This document shows positions 46,533 through 57,812 of a stretch of 64,000 bases of DNA, piece after piece. The stretch covers positions 434,001 through 498,000 of the forward strand of contig JAPJBO010000032.1 of NCBI GenBank assembly GCA_030068145.1. The letters run 5' to 3'. Position 1 is the first letter of the stretch. Every line of letters starts with the position of its first letter. The stretch comes from Diplonema papillatum. Taxonomy: Eukaryota > Euglenozoa > Diplonemea > Diplonemida > Diplonemidae. A program made the position numbers and the translations under genes. The notes beneath the pieces were generated by a model. It was not told where the DNA came from, searched no databases, and saw only the letters and a list, made by a program, of their open reading frames with translations.

Positions 46533-47458
46533 ACCTGGCGTCGAACACCTGCGAGCCCTTCACCACGCAGTCACCAACCTCGCAGCGAACTCCCTGTTTA
46601 GGACGTCGCAGGCTAGGGCCCGATTCCAAACAGCCGCGAGGGCAATCCAACCGGATAAGTTTTCCCTCGTATTGTTCAATAAGTACTACACGGACGCCCG
46701 TCTGCTCGAGCACGCACAGAAGGGAGGAAAGGGGGCCGCAACCCCAGATACGAGCCCTACAATCCCAGGACGTCGGGAAAGGGGAGCGGGGCCGGAAGGA
46801 AGGCCGGAGCGAAGTGACTGCAAGCATCCCCTCGAGCGTTCCCGTTTACGGAACACAAAAGACGAGAGCGAAAAAGACGGGCCGGGGAAGGCCACCGAAG
46901 GAAATGCCTTTTTTGGAGAGAAAGAAGCGCCGGGCTATCGTAAAAGAGGCTCAAAGGGCTCTAAAACACGCGCTATCGGGGAGTTTCTGGAGTACCCTCC
47001 AACGGACTCACGAGAGGTTCCAGGCGTTCAAGATGGAATGGCAACGTGCGGAGGGCCCAGTGAGCGACGAGGAGGCGATCGTTCTGTGGATCTCCTTCCT
47101 CAGAAAAGAAGGATTGTCAACGTCGTCGGCGTTACAATACCTAAACAACGTCGTGATGGCCCTTCGGCGTTTCGAAAACGTGACCCCCCACCTACAAATA
47201 ATGGGGGACTTCCGACGGTCGTTAAAGCGCGAGTGGGCTCTGAAGTCGGTGAAACAGGCGCTGCCGGCAACAAAGCAGCAAGCGTGGGAGATGATCCATG
47301 CAGCGGAGGACGCATGGGTGAAATCGAGGCTAAAAGCCGTGTTAACGCGGAGAAAACGGCAGGGACAGGAAAATTTGTTCCCGGCACACATCTCCTATCG
47401 GAAACTGGCCTCCTCCATAAAGCTGAGACACCCGGGCCTCACCCCTTGGTACAAATAG
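46533..47458 (+). pseudogene. Tyrosine-recombinase-like core-binding region, truncated
   Basis: Coding sense passes from one frame (to about 46770) to another (about 46790-47458). The latter encodes a basic segment (KTRAKKTGRGRPPKEMPF) and an all-helical region: 'VSDEEAIVLWISFLRKEGLS', 'SALQYLNNVVMALRRFENVT', 'LRREWALKSV'-like helices, then 'QALPATKQQAWEMI'. This order matches the SAM-like core-binding domain that precedes the catalytic domain in phage-integrase/Crypton/DIRS recombinases. The catalytic R...HxxR...Y region is missing, so this copy should be inactive. Family assignment is by pattern, not search. Confidence 0.45.
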
Positions 47459-47800
47459 AGTATTATGAATTATCGCATATTATCGCATGTCGATTATATG
47501 TCTTCTGGCGTCACGTAGCGAAAAGCTGGCATAGTGTGGTACTCATTTGCATGCAAATGACTCCCCACTAACGCAACAAGAAGACGATTATATGTGATAA
47601 TTTTGTGCGATAATGCGAGAATTATTATGCGAATCGTTTGACCACTATGCCTGGGGAGCACGTAAAAAAGACACGGCGCCTGATTTTGTTTGTGCGTGCC
47701 GGTTGATTGTTTTCGCTTGATTTTACCCGATTTCATTTTCAGGTTGGGAACTCTGAGCAAAACACGCTGCCTGCGTTTTTTTTGGGAAAAAGCAGGTCCA

Positions 47801-48732
47801 ATGCACACCATAGAAACACAAACAGGAGTCGACGTGATGTGCGCGGCAGATGTTGCGGACAACGATGTGTTCCGAGGATCAATCAACACTGAAAAGTGGG
47901 AGCTCTGTTTCCGCAGGCGCGAAGACCTGGGCAACGGCGGGAGTGTAATTGAGCAGCAGTCTTTCCGACAGGAATCTGGCAGCATCACCCTCTGGGCGAA
48001 ACAAGGCTGGGACCTGATTGATGCGAAGGTATTGACTTCTATTTTGAGACGAAAACCTCCATAGAGGAGAACCCCGAATCCGCGATAGCCAAACGCTTTG
48101 CCTTCTATCTGGATGCACGAATGAGATTTTCTGTATTCATATGAGACTGCGACCAACACCGCAATGCGAAATAATAGTTACTGTCATGCATGTGTAACTA
48201 TCTTCCAACGGCACCACGGTGCAGCAAGCCAGAGACACGAAGAGTCCGTGGAGAAGGGCCGAAACCAACGAACGACTACATTCAGCGTACACTTCCTTCC
48301 TTAACAGCGGCAAGCGTATTCTTTTTCATGTGGATACACAAATTGTCACAGCGACACGAATACTCCATGTTTTCCCGTCAAGAAACCGTCGCTGTGCTTC
48401 TACGACGGCCGGAGGCAGGCGCAAACTTTGCTGCGTCCGACTACGTTTTTGTCGTGAACGCTAACGTGAGCGTTCCGCCCGGAACCGTGCGTGTGTTCAT
48501 GGGTGGGGACACGGTTGGGTCGCTCGGTGACATTCTTGGCCGAACTGAGCCGAATTGTCTCCGCGTGCAGCTGAAACACAGCCGGCAAGTCATCACAGTT
48601 CCGGCCACTTGTGTACGCGAAGCCGGGCTTGACAACGAGCTCGACGTGCTGGACGCGTTTTGTTCCGGTGAGATCACGCGGTATGACGTGTTTCTCAGTG
48701 TCCTGAAACACAAGCAAATGCACTCCACCTGA
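47801..48732 (+). CDS. Hypothetical protein, probably two exons
   Basis: Exon 1 47801-48028 (ATG, ending GACGCGAAG-like codons before a GTATTG donor) and exon 2 48352-48732 (acceptor TCACAG) are both phase 0 and give 202 residues. Exon 1 encodes a polar domain (WELCFRRREDLG, ITLWAKQGWDLIDAK). Exon 2 is the better-supported part: a beta-rich stretch (VAVLLRRPEAGANFAASDYV, VPPGTVRVFMGGDTVG) and a helical end. An alternative is a single-exon gene starting at the ATG at 48367. No family recognised. It lies only about 220 bp beyond the recombinase-like TIR element but has no similarity to it. Confidence 0.42.
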
Positions 48733-51460
48733 GGCTTACCTTAGAAGAAGAGGAACGAAACCGAGCCGACGAGCAAGACTGAAATACGGCCCCACAGATA
48801 CACCGAGAAACTGACTGGCCGAAGCCAACGCACCGCCGTAACGACGGCAAGGTTCCCTGTGGTGCTCTGCATACACTTGGACGCTGAGCCTTCAGCATCC
48901 ACATATCGAAGGTGTCTTGGTTTGTTCCACCGCGTCGGCGTGCAGCTTGCCCCCGCTCACGATGCTGATGCGAAGGTGGCGCGTGACTACATCTTCTGCA
49001 ACCGCAAGGCGTATGCTTTTTCTCTTCCTCCGACCCTGAGAAGCCTCGTCGTCTTATTTCGAAGCAGGGAGTCTCAGAGCTTACCGACATATTTATATAT
49101 AATTTTATTCTGCGTACAGTTTTCAGTTTTTGCTCCACCGTGCTGAGAAATTTGGGGGTGACCTCACACCCGTGGTTATCTACGCCCTCTTGTTATGACC
49201 GCTTTTTCTACGAAGGAGAGAGGGTTTCGGGGGTTTGAGGCTGCGTGGCGTGATCCAGCGGCCGTGGCGGACCTGTACTGGCCCCGAACTTTACCATCGC
49301 GCTCAATCCTCGCATACGGGCCTTCAGCCCGAGCTTCATTCCGTTTGTCGGTCAAAAAAGGGCAACTTTGTTCTCACGCCTCGGTGGGTTGCGGAAATGG
49401 CCGGGTTTCAAAAAAAGATTGAGGTCCTGCGGATCGATTTCTTATTCTCGGCACAGGAACCAGTCAGCTTTGACTCGTCACAGCAATCTGCGGGGGGGCC
49501 TATACGGTCTCGTGACCGAACTACGCGGAAACCAAAATATTCGGGAGGAAGTCCCGAAGATGGGGGTGGAAAGATGCGGGTAGTTCTAGCCGGTGAAGTA
49601 GTCAGAATTTGACCTACTACCGATGCCCCTTCGATGCAACATCTGTGGCATTCGTGGAATAAGTGATACCGGTATGTTATATGACACGTATCCTTACCTC
49701 TTTTACAGATTCGACGTGGTGAGCACCAGCAATACGATGTGCGCAAGAAGCCTGCCTATCCCTGAAGTGCCTTCAGATCACATGCCCATAAGTGCCACCG
49801 TGCGACATCGCTGCTCGCTCCTCGGCATAAGCTAGCTCAGGCATGCTCTTGACTCCGGCAATTCGGCGAAATTGTTGTCGGGAACTGACGGCTGACGCCT
49901 TGCGGGGGTTGTGGGAGTGTGACCTGAGTTTCGAGACGGTAAGAGAAGATTGCTATCACAAGTTTCCCGAAGGCGGAAGAGATCCATGCAGAGGGCAGCT
50001 GCGAAACTGTCCCCCCATCCTCCTGCCTGGAACACAGCGGTGCTTGCCAGTCACACGGGTCATAGCGCTTGCCCTGCAACACTACTTATGTCTCCCGACA
50101 TAGTTGCCGCTTGGAAGTACGGCAAAGCAAGCAAAGGTTCTTGCATCCATTGTGTTGTATTGATGAGAAGGTTCCACGTCAATGAGGAGTAAACGAAATA
50201 TCAAGAGCTAGCGACTCAGTTTAGCTACGTCTCATGGCGGGGTGACCGAAACGGCGACATCTTCCCTTTCTGTTTCCTTCCCTAACCACTCATCCCGAGC
50301 CTACGGTCAACCGGAGACTTTAACATCGACCTTCGAAACCAGCGTTCAAGCTGAGGGAAAAAGTGGCAGATTTCGATCGGAATCGTTTTTGTGTTACAAT
50401 GCATTGTTGGTACTAAAAATTAGTAGTTGGCAGCGTGCTACATGAAACTGACCCCAAAGCAGGTGAGTTCCGCTCGTGCACAAACAAATGAAAGCGCCAT
50501 ACTAATTCTTTGGAAGGTCTGCCGGTCTGACCGGATCGTGCCTCCCCAGTGTCGTCGTGCCAGGGCAGCCAGGTCGGGCCGCGGCCTCACCTAATTATAA
50601 TTTTGCGGAAAAGTTCAGGTAGAGCAGGCCCTACCTGCCTGCCCTACCTGGCTTCATTTCTTCCTGGCGTCACAGTGGTGCATCCCAGTCACTGTTCACA
50701 GCGCACTGTCGGCAATTAGCACGTAAGAACCACTACTAGCGCACTTGGGGTGGCCCAGTCAACACTGACAAGCACGGGGAGGCACCCCCGTGTCTCCCGT
50801 GCTTTGTGGGAAGACCCCCGCTTCGAAATTAATCGGCCGACAAGCCGGCAGATCGCGCGCGCACTGAATCGAAGCACTAACAATAAAAAACGTTGATAGT
50901 GTCGCATAAGACTACTACTCCCAAGTTGATGCACGAACATTCTGCCTCTTTTTACCTTTCCTTCTTGTGTTCTCGGGGTTCTTTAACAGTCCCGAGTAGA
51001 GGTTGCTTGTACGCGTATTCGTTCGAGTTTTGGCCGCTCAGGGTTAATGTGGTAGAGAACAGCAATGGAGACGTCCGAAGGGCTTGTGTGAGAAGAAAGA
51101 AGAAAAGAAAAAGAAAAAGGCCGCTCCTGGTCCAGGAACGTGACGGTCAACCACAGCGTGCAAAGCTTGAGTCGGAGGCAGCACAGTGCCACAACCCGTC
51201 CGCTCTGCCCTGCGGCTGACCGTCTCGATGAGCATGTGTTCAGCTGCGCCAAGCCCGAAGGTGGTCAAGTGGCTTGTGTCAGAAGAAAGCCAAACGAGAG
51301 AAGAAGATGCAGCAGGGTAAACGCCTTACAAGTTGTCGCTGTTTTGTGCCCTTGGGTGGTACGTTCCCACTCGTATCCGAAGATAGTCACTCCTGGGTTC
51401 CAATACCGAAACCAGGGGAAAAAAGGAGAACTGCAATAAAATGGCTCGCGATTGAATGCG
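48733..51460. other. Intergenic spacer with weak coding signals
   Basis: A 48.73-49.05 kb frame (LDAEPSASTYRRCLGLFHRV) and an ATG frame at 49843 ending at a GTAAGA donor could be exons, but no partner exons were found. The repeat copy at 51.12-51.26 kb is listed separately. Otherwise nothing recognised. Confidence 0.4.
51121..51263 (-). ncRNA. Conserved repeat unit, possible Pol III transcript, copy A
   Basis: About 140 bp, almost identical to 62422-62565. Read on the minus strand it starts near an A-box-like 'tggcgcagctg' and ends directly in a T-run, as Pol III transcripts do. No clear B box and no known RNA fold recognised. It may equally be a short retroposon. Confidence 0.35.
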
Positions 51461-54400
51461 ATGCAGACTGAAAGACAGAAGGCTTTGAAGGTGCTGCAGG
51501 CATGGCTGCCGCATGGAAAGAACGGTACCCATGAAGTGCGCGGCATGCCTAAAGGTAGGCACACAGCGAAGTTTGTGATGGGAATACTCAGCGAGTTAGG
51601 CGGTGTCGAAAAAGCCGGCCAGACAGCGTGCAACACCGCGTTGAAGGGCTTGCTCAGGGCGAACCATGTAAAGCAAGCTACCGCTATCATGCATGCAATG
51701 GTGGAACTAAACAACCCGTCTTTATATCCGTCGGAGCACCGCGTTCGCCAATTGGCCGCGACACTGTCGAGATTGCGCGACACGCAAGCCCTCACCCACC
51801 TGTTCGACACAATCGTGGCCACCAACCGGACTCTGACACCGTTGTCTCGCGCGTCTCATTGCGCCCTCATCTCGTCGCTTTCCCGGTGCCGTCTTCAATA
51901 CCGCGCGCGCATTTTGCTGTATTCCATTGCGACGCAGCCCCTCCCCATCATGATGCAGCACGAATACAACAAACATAACCCGCCGTCCCACCAACAGTCC
52001 GGCACACGCAACCTCCGGATAACAAACCTGGATCCCCCGAGGCAACCTGGGGGTGGGCAACACGAAGTCGAAGCTCCATCGGATGCGGACGGCGGGAGAA
52101 CGAGGTTCTGTCACACGCGATGCTCGGACCAAGTACAAACAAAGAAGGAGGAATGCGACATTCACGTCCAGTTCTTGTCACAGCTGCCGCAAGTGCGAGG
52201 GCTGTTTGTCGATGTCTACGAGGCTCTGGCCTCGGGGCTCGGGTATCGGGAAATGGTCGTGTTGCTCCGAGCAGCCAGCGAAGCAAAGGTCTGCCAAACC
52301 GGGTAGGTTGGGGCTGATATCCCAATTAAGGGGCACCAATCTTCCGCCTACAATAACCTTGTCCCCAAAATTCTCGACTCCATCATTCTGCTCTCGAAAA
52401 ATTAGAAGCATACCAATTCAATCAAGAAGTACGTGCGCTCGGCGGAGGCTGCCGCCGCCGCGTGCGCGGCGGTGCGTCGCCCGGTCGTGTCTTGCCCGTG
52501 CCTTCCACTTCTCGCCGCTGTGTTGCCACCCCCGTGGGTAGTGGGTCTGGGGTCGGAAGCTGCCGGCAGGACGCCCGCCTTCTCCCAGTGGCCGCTCTGG
52601 TCGCCCCATCCTTTGTTCGCCCAAATCTGTTGCATTAGTGTGATTGTCAGGCCTTCGACTACCCTGAGCAACGCACTATTGGCAGTTAAAGTTCGGGAAA
52701 CAGCAAAGTTCGGGCGAAGCTAAGTTCGGACGAAGCTAAGTTCTGGTGAAGCAAATTTCGGGCGCAGCTGAGTTCGGGCGCAGCTGAGTTCTGGCGAAGC
52801 TAAGTTCTGGTGAAGCAAAGTTCGGGCGCAGCTGAGTTCGGGCGAAGCAAAGTTCGGGCGTAGCAACGTTTCCCAGACTGACCACACCACAATTCTCCAC
52901 CACCGGGGTGAACCAACTACCGCGATCCTCCGCAAAAAACGGCAATTTTCGGGCACCGAAACCCCACAAACCGCGAACACAATCTTCGACCGGAAAAGTG
53001 TCATGGGCAGTGTTCGAACCCGGGCGTACCGGCCTGAAGGCCGACGCCCGCTCACCCATGCATTTTGGCAGGGGGAAAAAGCTAGCTTCGCACATCACCA
53101 GCTCCAAAAAAACAAAACACTTTTGAGTGTAGAGAAAAGTGGGGTTGGCCCGAATAGAGGCTATTCACATGCATGTTCAGAGGGCCTCCAGTCTCGAAAT
53201 AGATAAACAGAACGGATTGATAGCAGAACCACGTGTACCACCCAAAGGAAAGATACCAAGAAAGGTCAAAAGACACCAGACTGCTGCACATCAACCTCGG
53301 TTGATTGTCGGCAAAGCAACCCGCACTTTCATCCCCAACTACGTTTGAACGTTGACAGGCGTTGACATCTGAACATTCCGCGAATGAAGCGCGGGAGAAT
53401 CGGCAAAGGGTCGGCTTGTGCGCGGTTGCCAAGAGGGTTCAAAAAACAACACACACCCACGCACACCCACACCACACACGAAATATGTGTTGTCCTAAAA
53501 GAAACGAACACGCCCGCCAAGTATCTGTGTGGGTTGCTCGTCGTAGGGTCGTCGATACAGAAATGTTACGTTTGCACGGTTGTCAAACGTTTGCGTTTGA
53601 TCAATCTTGCAATCTTGTCAAGCATACATCAGCAACCGTTTGCTAATATCACTTCCCTAGACATACAGTGCGTAGAAATGTTTGACTCTGGAGTCACTTT
53701 GATGGTGTACTTTGCTGACTTTATTGTTTCAGAGTGATGGGAAATCGGTGTTGAACTTTTTCCTACGACGGTGTGTGGAAAGACATTGAACAACAAGGAC
53801 GGGGAAACGCCTTGGAGGGGTAAGCTACGCAGCAATTCCTCCGAAGAAATCTCTAACTGAACGTAAACTCTGAGAAACGATGCGACGTCATGGGGCTTTT
53901 GCTCGGTGAAAAATAGTACCGTCAGCGGACAAGTTTGCTGGCTGGAATCTGTCCGGTACAGTTGACCATCCGAGTTCCTGCAACATGCCGTCACGACCTG
54001 CACGTGGAGCACGCCGTCATGCGGTGCTTTGCACAGCCGACACCCGGTCACTCTGCCACCCCTATGCATTTTGGCAGGGAAAAAAAGTTACCTCCGCACC
54101 TCCGCACATTCCCCAGTCGTATCCAAAAGTACACTTTTTCACGTGAGAAAAGCCGGGTTGGCTCGAATAGATGCTATTCACATTGCATGTTCATGGGTCC
54201 TCCAGTCTCGAAATACTCCTTGAGATGTGCCCGGTCTGGTGCACTGATTATCTCACCCCCAATAGACGGTTTACGTTTTCAACCCGTCGCTCTCAGGTGC
54301 CGCCCTCTGAATTGCTGGTCATACGCGCGATTATGAGTTGCAAAGGCGACTGCAATGCGGTACCGAAGGCGGTGGCGTTGTATGAGAGTCTCGCTGGTAT

Positions 54401-54845
54401 TTCGATCGAGCGGACAGTACGGGTGAGGATGGCACTGTTCTCCGTGCATTGCAGCGTCGGGAATCTCGACGAGGCGGTCAGTTGTGTGCAGGAAATGGAG
54501 GGGGCGGCTGCGCAGAGCGCGTTTGAGCCTGCGGTGGTCAGGGATGTGTCCATAGGACTCGTCACCGCGTGTGCGCTGAAAGCCAGTCGGCCGAAGGACG
54601 ATTTTGAAGCGTTTGCTGAGTCTGTCTTTGAGCGTGCCATTGGGCAAGATCTCGGATGCAAGCTTCTCTACGCGTGCATGATGCGCGTCTATGCTTCCAC
54701 AGGCAATGCCTCAGCAGCAGTCAGACTGCGAGAAGCACACCGCATCTGCGTCGGACACCCGGACTTCGCTCCTGCTTCGTTCACCTCCGCCTATGAGAAA
54801 GCCACGCAGCCCTCCAGTTTCCAAGCTGCTGCTAAAACTGGCTGA
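51461..54845 (+). CDS. PPR-like helical-repeat protein, two exons
   Basis: Exon 1 51461-52288 (donor GTCTGC) and exon 2 54297-54845 (acceptor CTCTCAG) are phase 0; 458 residues. Helix-turn-helix repeats of about 35 residues are visible: 'CNTALKGLLRANHVKQATAI', 'RQLAATLSRLRDTQALTHLF', 'HCALISSLSRCRLQYRARIL' in exon 1 and 'KAVALYESLAGISIERTVRV', 'LFSVHCSVGNLDEAVSCVQE', 'LLYACMMRVYASTGNASAAV' in exon 2. This spacing fits pentatricopeptide repeats, which bind organellar RNA; the organelle target is inferred, and no clear transit peptide is seen. A disordered stretch (about 180-235) interrupts the repeats. The 2.0-kb intron holds two antisense copies of the composite tRNA-module element. A further 5' exon is possible, since the frame is open slightly upstream of the ATG. 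Confidence 0.6.
52439..53198 (-). mobile_element. Composite tRNA-module element, copy 3 (interrupted)
   Basis: Tail motif 'gtacgtgcgctcggc' at 52439, then about 230 bp of foreign DNA including the 'gtcaggccttcgactaccct' repeat, then the array (52685-52862), the conserved body, the tRNA-like module ('gttcgaacccgggcgtaccg' antisense) and the end 'cctccagtctcg' at 53198. Located in the PPR-like gene's intron, antisense. Confidence 0.65.
53450..53492 (+). repeat. CA-rich microsatellite
   Basis: 'cacacccacgcacaccc'-type run inside the PPR-like gene's intron. Confidence 0.75.
54041..54212 (-). mobile_element. Composite tRNA-module element, copy 4 (head only)
   Basis: Contains the antisense A-box half of the tRNA-like module ('actctgccacccctatgcat'), the head ('ccgggttggctcgaatag') and the end 'cctccagtctcg'; body and array missing. 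Lies just upstream of exon 2 of the PPR-like gene. Confidence 0.65.
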
Positions 54846-55689
54846 ACTGTACTTGTTTTTCTGTCAGTCGTGAGCCTCTAAACGGCACGCCTCTGCTGGA
54901 TTCCAGACTGCGCAACACCGCGTCCGCGTCGGGCTCAGTTTGTTCATCCGTCTGGGCAAGTCACGCATCCTTCAAGTTTCCTGCTGACACTGCTGTTCCT
55001 TTAGGGGTTTTAAGTGTGGTTGTGCGCCAGCACCAACTATGAACTCGTTCAATATCATACCAGGCCATGGAACATCAGACTGCGTAGATGCATGAAAGCA
55101 AGAGGGGAACATACGTTGCCAACTTTCAATTACCGCACTTTTTTTGCACAACTCGTTCCCCTTGCTGGTGCGTTTGAACCCCTGTTTTTGACAGTACTTT
55201 TTGGCACTTTTGTACTTAGCGAATTCACGTCTTGGGGTCGCCAAAGAAAATTCACCCGTTTGTCCCCGAAAGCGCCCTCGCGGTACCTAGATACCCAATT
55301 GTGAGTTGCTCTAGCTGTCAGGTCTGCGGAATATGGGAGCATGAGTGCGAGAAGCGTGAGTAGAGAACGACCCAGATGGGAACACGAATAGACAGGGGGC
55401 TGCAGTGGGCGCATGACATGCACGTGACATGGAAACATGGTGCAGAATTCGTGTATTCCTACATCCATGAACTACACCCTCCGTATTTCTTCGCTGCTTG
55501 GACTTCTACTGTTCCTGGGAAGCCTCAACGAGAGATCTTCCGCTACGGCTGCAAGGCCAGCCTTGGACGAGCGCCAAAGTAGTGACTCTGGCGACGGACT
55601 CACTGAAGGCGAGGGCGGTGTTGTTGTCTGCGGTCATCACCTTGAACTTGCAGCACACGAATTCCATTTTTAAGTTATGATCCTCATTC

Positions 55690-55880
55690 ACTTAATGGTA
55701 TTGGGTGACACCGGAATATATAGTGCGTTGCTCAGGGTAGTCGAAGGCCTGGCAATCACACTAATGCAAATTCACACTTGATGGTATTGGGTAACACCGG
55801 AAGAAGGTCACGCTTCATGTGCCGACGGTGAAACCCGCTAGGCATGGCGAGTCGCGACCTCGCCCCAGACTCGCCCTGAA
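55690..55880 (-). repeat. About 190-bp dispersed repeat, copy 1
   Basis: Reverse-complement match to 63190-63410: shared blocks 'atggtattgggtaacaccgg', 'ttgctcagggtagtcgaagg', 'cccgctaggcatggcgagtc'. The block 'gtcaggccttcgactaccct' also occurs alone at about 52650. Confidence 0.75.
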
Positions 55881-55949
55881 GGTGGCACACGTCGAAGAGC
55901 ACACTCAGCCTCGATTCCGACGTGTTTGCCGCTCTGCGGGTGGCCATAC

Positions 55950-56112
55950 ACGTAACCCCCGACGGGGATTGCAAAAACGACGGGGGGTTCCGGGCTCAGC
56001 CCCCGACGGGGGAAAACGGGGGTCGCGGGGATTTCCACCACAAATCCTGTTGTAAAATCCGCCGACGGGGGTGCAACGGGGGGCGCGGGCGGGGGGAAAC
56101 GGGGGACACGAA
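55950..56112 (+). repeat. G-run-rich stretch (possible G-quadruplex/hAT-MITE remnant)
   Basis: Many 4-6 G runs in 'gacgggggaaaacgggggtc'-type units. It begins 'gtaacccccgacgggg', like the ends of the hAT element at 30.6 kb, so it may be a derived fragment. Confidence 0.45.
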
Positions 56113-56630
56113 GGTTCGAGGTTGCAGCGATGCCTGATGTGTTCATTTTTGCGCGGCAATGTTGTCAGACGGCTGTGAGCTGTGCAAGCATGTGCGTATG
56201 CATAGGCAAAATAAATTGCGTGTCCACGGTGATGTTGGCCCGTTCTAAGGTACTCGGCTGTTCCCTGATGGCCGCAGGTGCGCCTCCCATCTTGGTATCG
56301 TCGACAAAGTCCTCATGCCCCAAGCCCCAAGTTCGGTTCAAGGGAGGGCCGTCATATGCGAAGAGGTAACCGCGAACCGGCGATGCAGATCCTTGCCACA
56401 GATTCTTTGCATTCTAACTCAAACAATAACTGTCGAAAACAGTCGTAGCTTGCATCGTGTGGGTGGACCGGTTTCCGACTTCTGTGCCTGTCTGTCCTGC
56501 GGAATCTGATGCCACCTCCCGTCGAATTTGCACGTTTCTGTTCTCTCTGCCCAGGCTCGTTTGCTGAGTTGGGTACCAGAGTTGGGGGTTCCACTTCGTC
56601 CGTAGTACAAAGTGTCCCAAAAACAATTTT

Positions 56631-57161
56631 GAGACTGGAGGTCTTATGAACATGCAATGTGAATAGCCTCTATTCGAGCCAACCCGGCTATTCTTCATGA
56701 AAAAAGTGTATTGTTTTTGGAAAGCGCTGAGCTAGCTTTTTTTTTTTTTTACCTTATAGTTGGAGGAAATGAGAAGCTCGTCGCCGCAAACCGCCTTCAG
56801 GCCGGTAGGCCCGGGTTCGAACCCCGCCCATGACATTTTCCCGGTCGAAGATGGTTTTCGAGGTTTGTTGCGTTCCGGGTCTACTGTGCCCGAAAGGTGC
56901 GTTTGTTGCGGAGTTTTCTCAGTATCTCGCGGTATTTGGGTTACCCCGGGTGCAGTCTGGAAACCGCCCCCCCCCGGGTACTGGCGCCGAACTTGCCATC
57001 ACAGGCCAAACTTAGCATCACTCGAACTTCGCTTCACTTTTAGCATCGCCGGACACCAGAACTTAGCTTCACCCGAACGTTGCTTCGCCTGAACTTTACT
57101 GTTTCCCGAACTTTAACTGCTGCCTCCAGTCTCGCCCCGGCCTTTTGCCGAGCGCACGTAC
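56631..57161 (+). mobile_element. Composite tRNA-module element, copy 5
   Basis: Starts 'gagactggaggtc', keeps the head, the B-box side of the tRNA-like module ('gcccgggttcgaaccccgcc' about 56809), the body, a short array (57000-57115), the end 'cctccagtctcg' and the tail 'gccgagcgcacgta'. The A-box side is diverged. Confidence 0.7.
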
Positions 57162-57249
57162 TTTTTGACACCCCCCCCTCACTAAATCCGCGGTTAAATA
57201 ACCTGGCCTCGGTGGTGCAAGCACCACGCGCTCTTCAAACCCAAGAAAC

Positions 57250-57345
57250 ATTTCCCCCCCTGTTTTTGACAGTAACTGCCAGGTAATTGACAGTAACAGG
57301 CATGAAACCCTCTGGGAAAACCAAACGCACCACTCTTGCACATCT
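57250..57345. mobile_element. MITE fragment related to the 36.74-kb element
   Basis: Contains 'gacagtaactgccaggtaat' and ends in 'aaaccaaacgcacca', matching the 36738-36828 family; the left arm is lost. Confidence 0.5.
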
Positions 57346-57812
57346 AATTTTTGGTGACCGAGTGCAAACAAAGCAACTATGCACTTCTTTCCCACAACAA
57401 AAGCGTTAACGGAGTACATTAGTGTTAACCACTAAGGACGAGGACGGGGCCACACACTGCTCTATTTCGTGATGTCTCGGGGAGAAATATCATTGAGACA
57501 AGACAAGTCTTTCCGGGCGCGGACGCCGCCTGAGCTTCATGGTTTCTCGGAGCGCGGTGCGGCTTGCCAGACTGAGCATGGGTTTCGCGCAAAAGCCGGA
57601 TTGAGCAATAAGGTTCGGTTGCGCACAAACACCGGAAGGTTTCGCGGGGGACACAAGCGCCGCTTGTGAAAACTGAGAGATTGAACAGACAGATACTGCC
57701 ACGTCCATCTCATCTTTTGCTTTGAAAAACCACATCAACAGTTGGTCAGAGGGGGGTGAACGGAAGACGGGTAACGGAAGACGGGTGCGAAAGCCACAAG
57801 AAGAAAATCAAG

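Larger units (their letters stand above)
45073..47581 (+). mobile_element. 2.5-kb TIR element with tyrosine-recombinase-like ORF
   Basis: 33-bp terminal inverted repeats with one mismatch: left 45073-45105 (TCTTGTTGCGTTAGTGGGGA...) and right 47549-47581, each with the palindromic end TTTGCATGC. Between them: subterminal repeats (45435-45640), an ORF with a Cys cluster, and a second coding region resembling the core-binding domain of a tyrosine recombinase. No clear target-site duplication. Confidence 0.65.
54846..57812. other. Intergenic spacer
   Basis: No gene recognised; holds the dispersed repeat at 55.69 kb, the G-rich stretch at 55.95 kb, composite-element copy 5 and MITE fragments. Confidence 0.5.

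Noticed and set aside
46411..47571. One 386-residue protein in a single frame
   Set aside because: Only its first third is protein-like; the remainder is the wrong frame of the recombinase-like coding region and runs into the right TIR.
47494..48159. Minus-strand 221-residue frame
   Set aside because: It overlaps the end of the TIR element and lacks motifs; the plus-strand two-exon model has better composition and matching phases.
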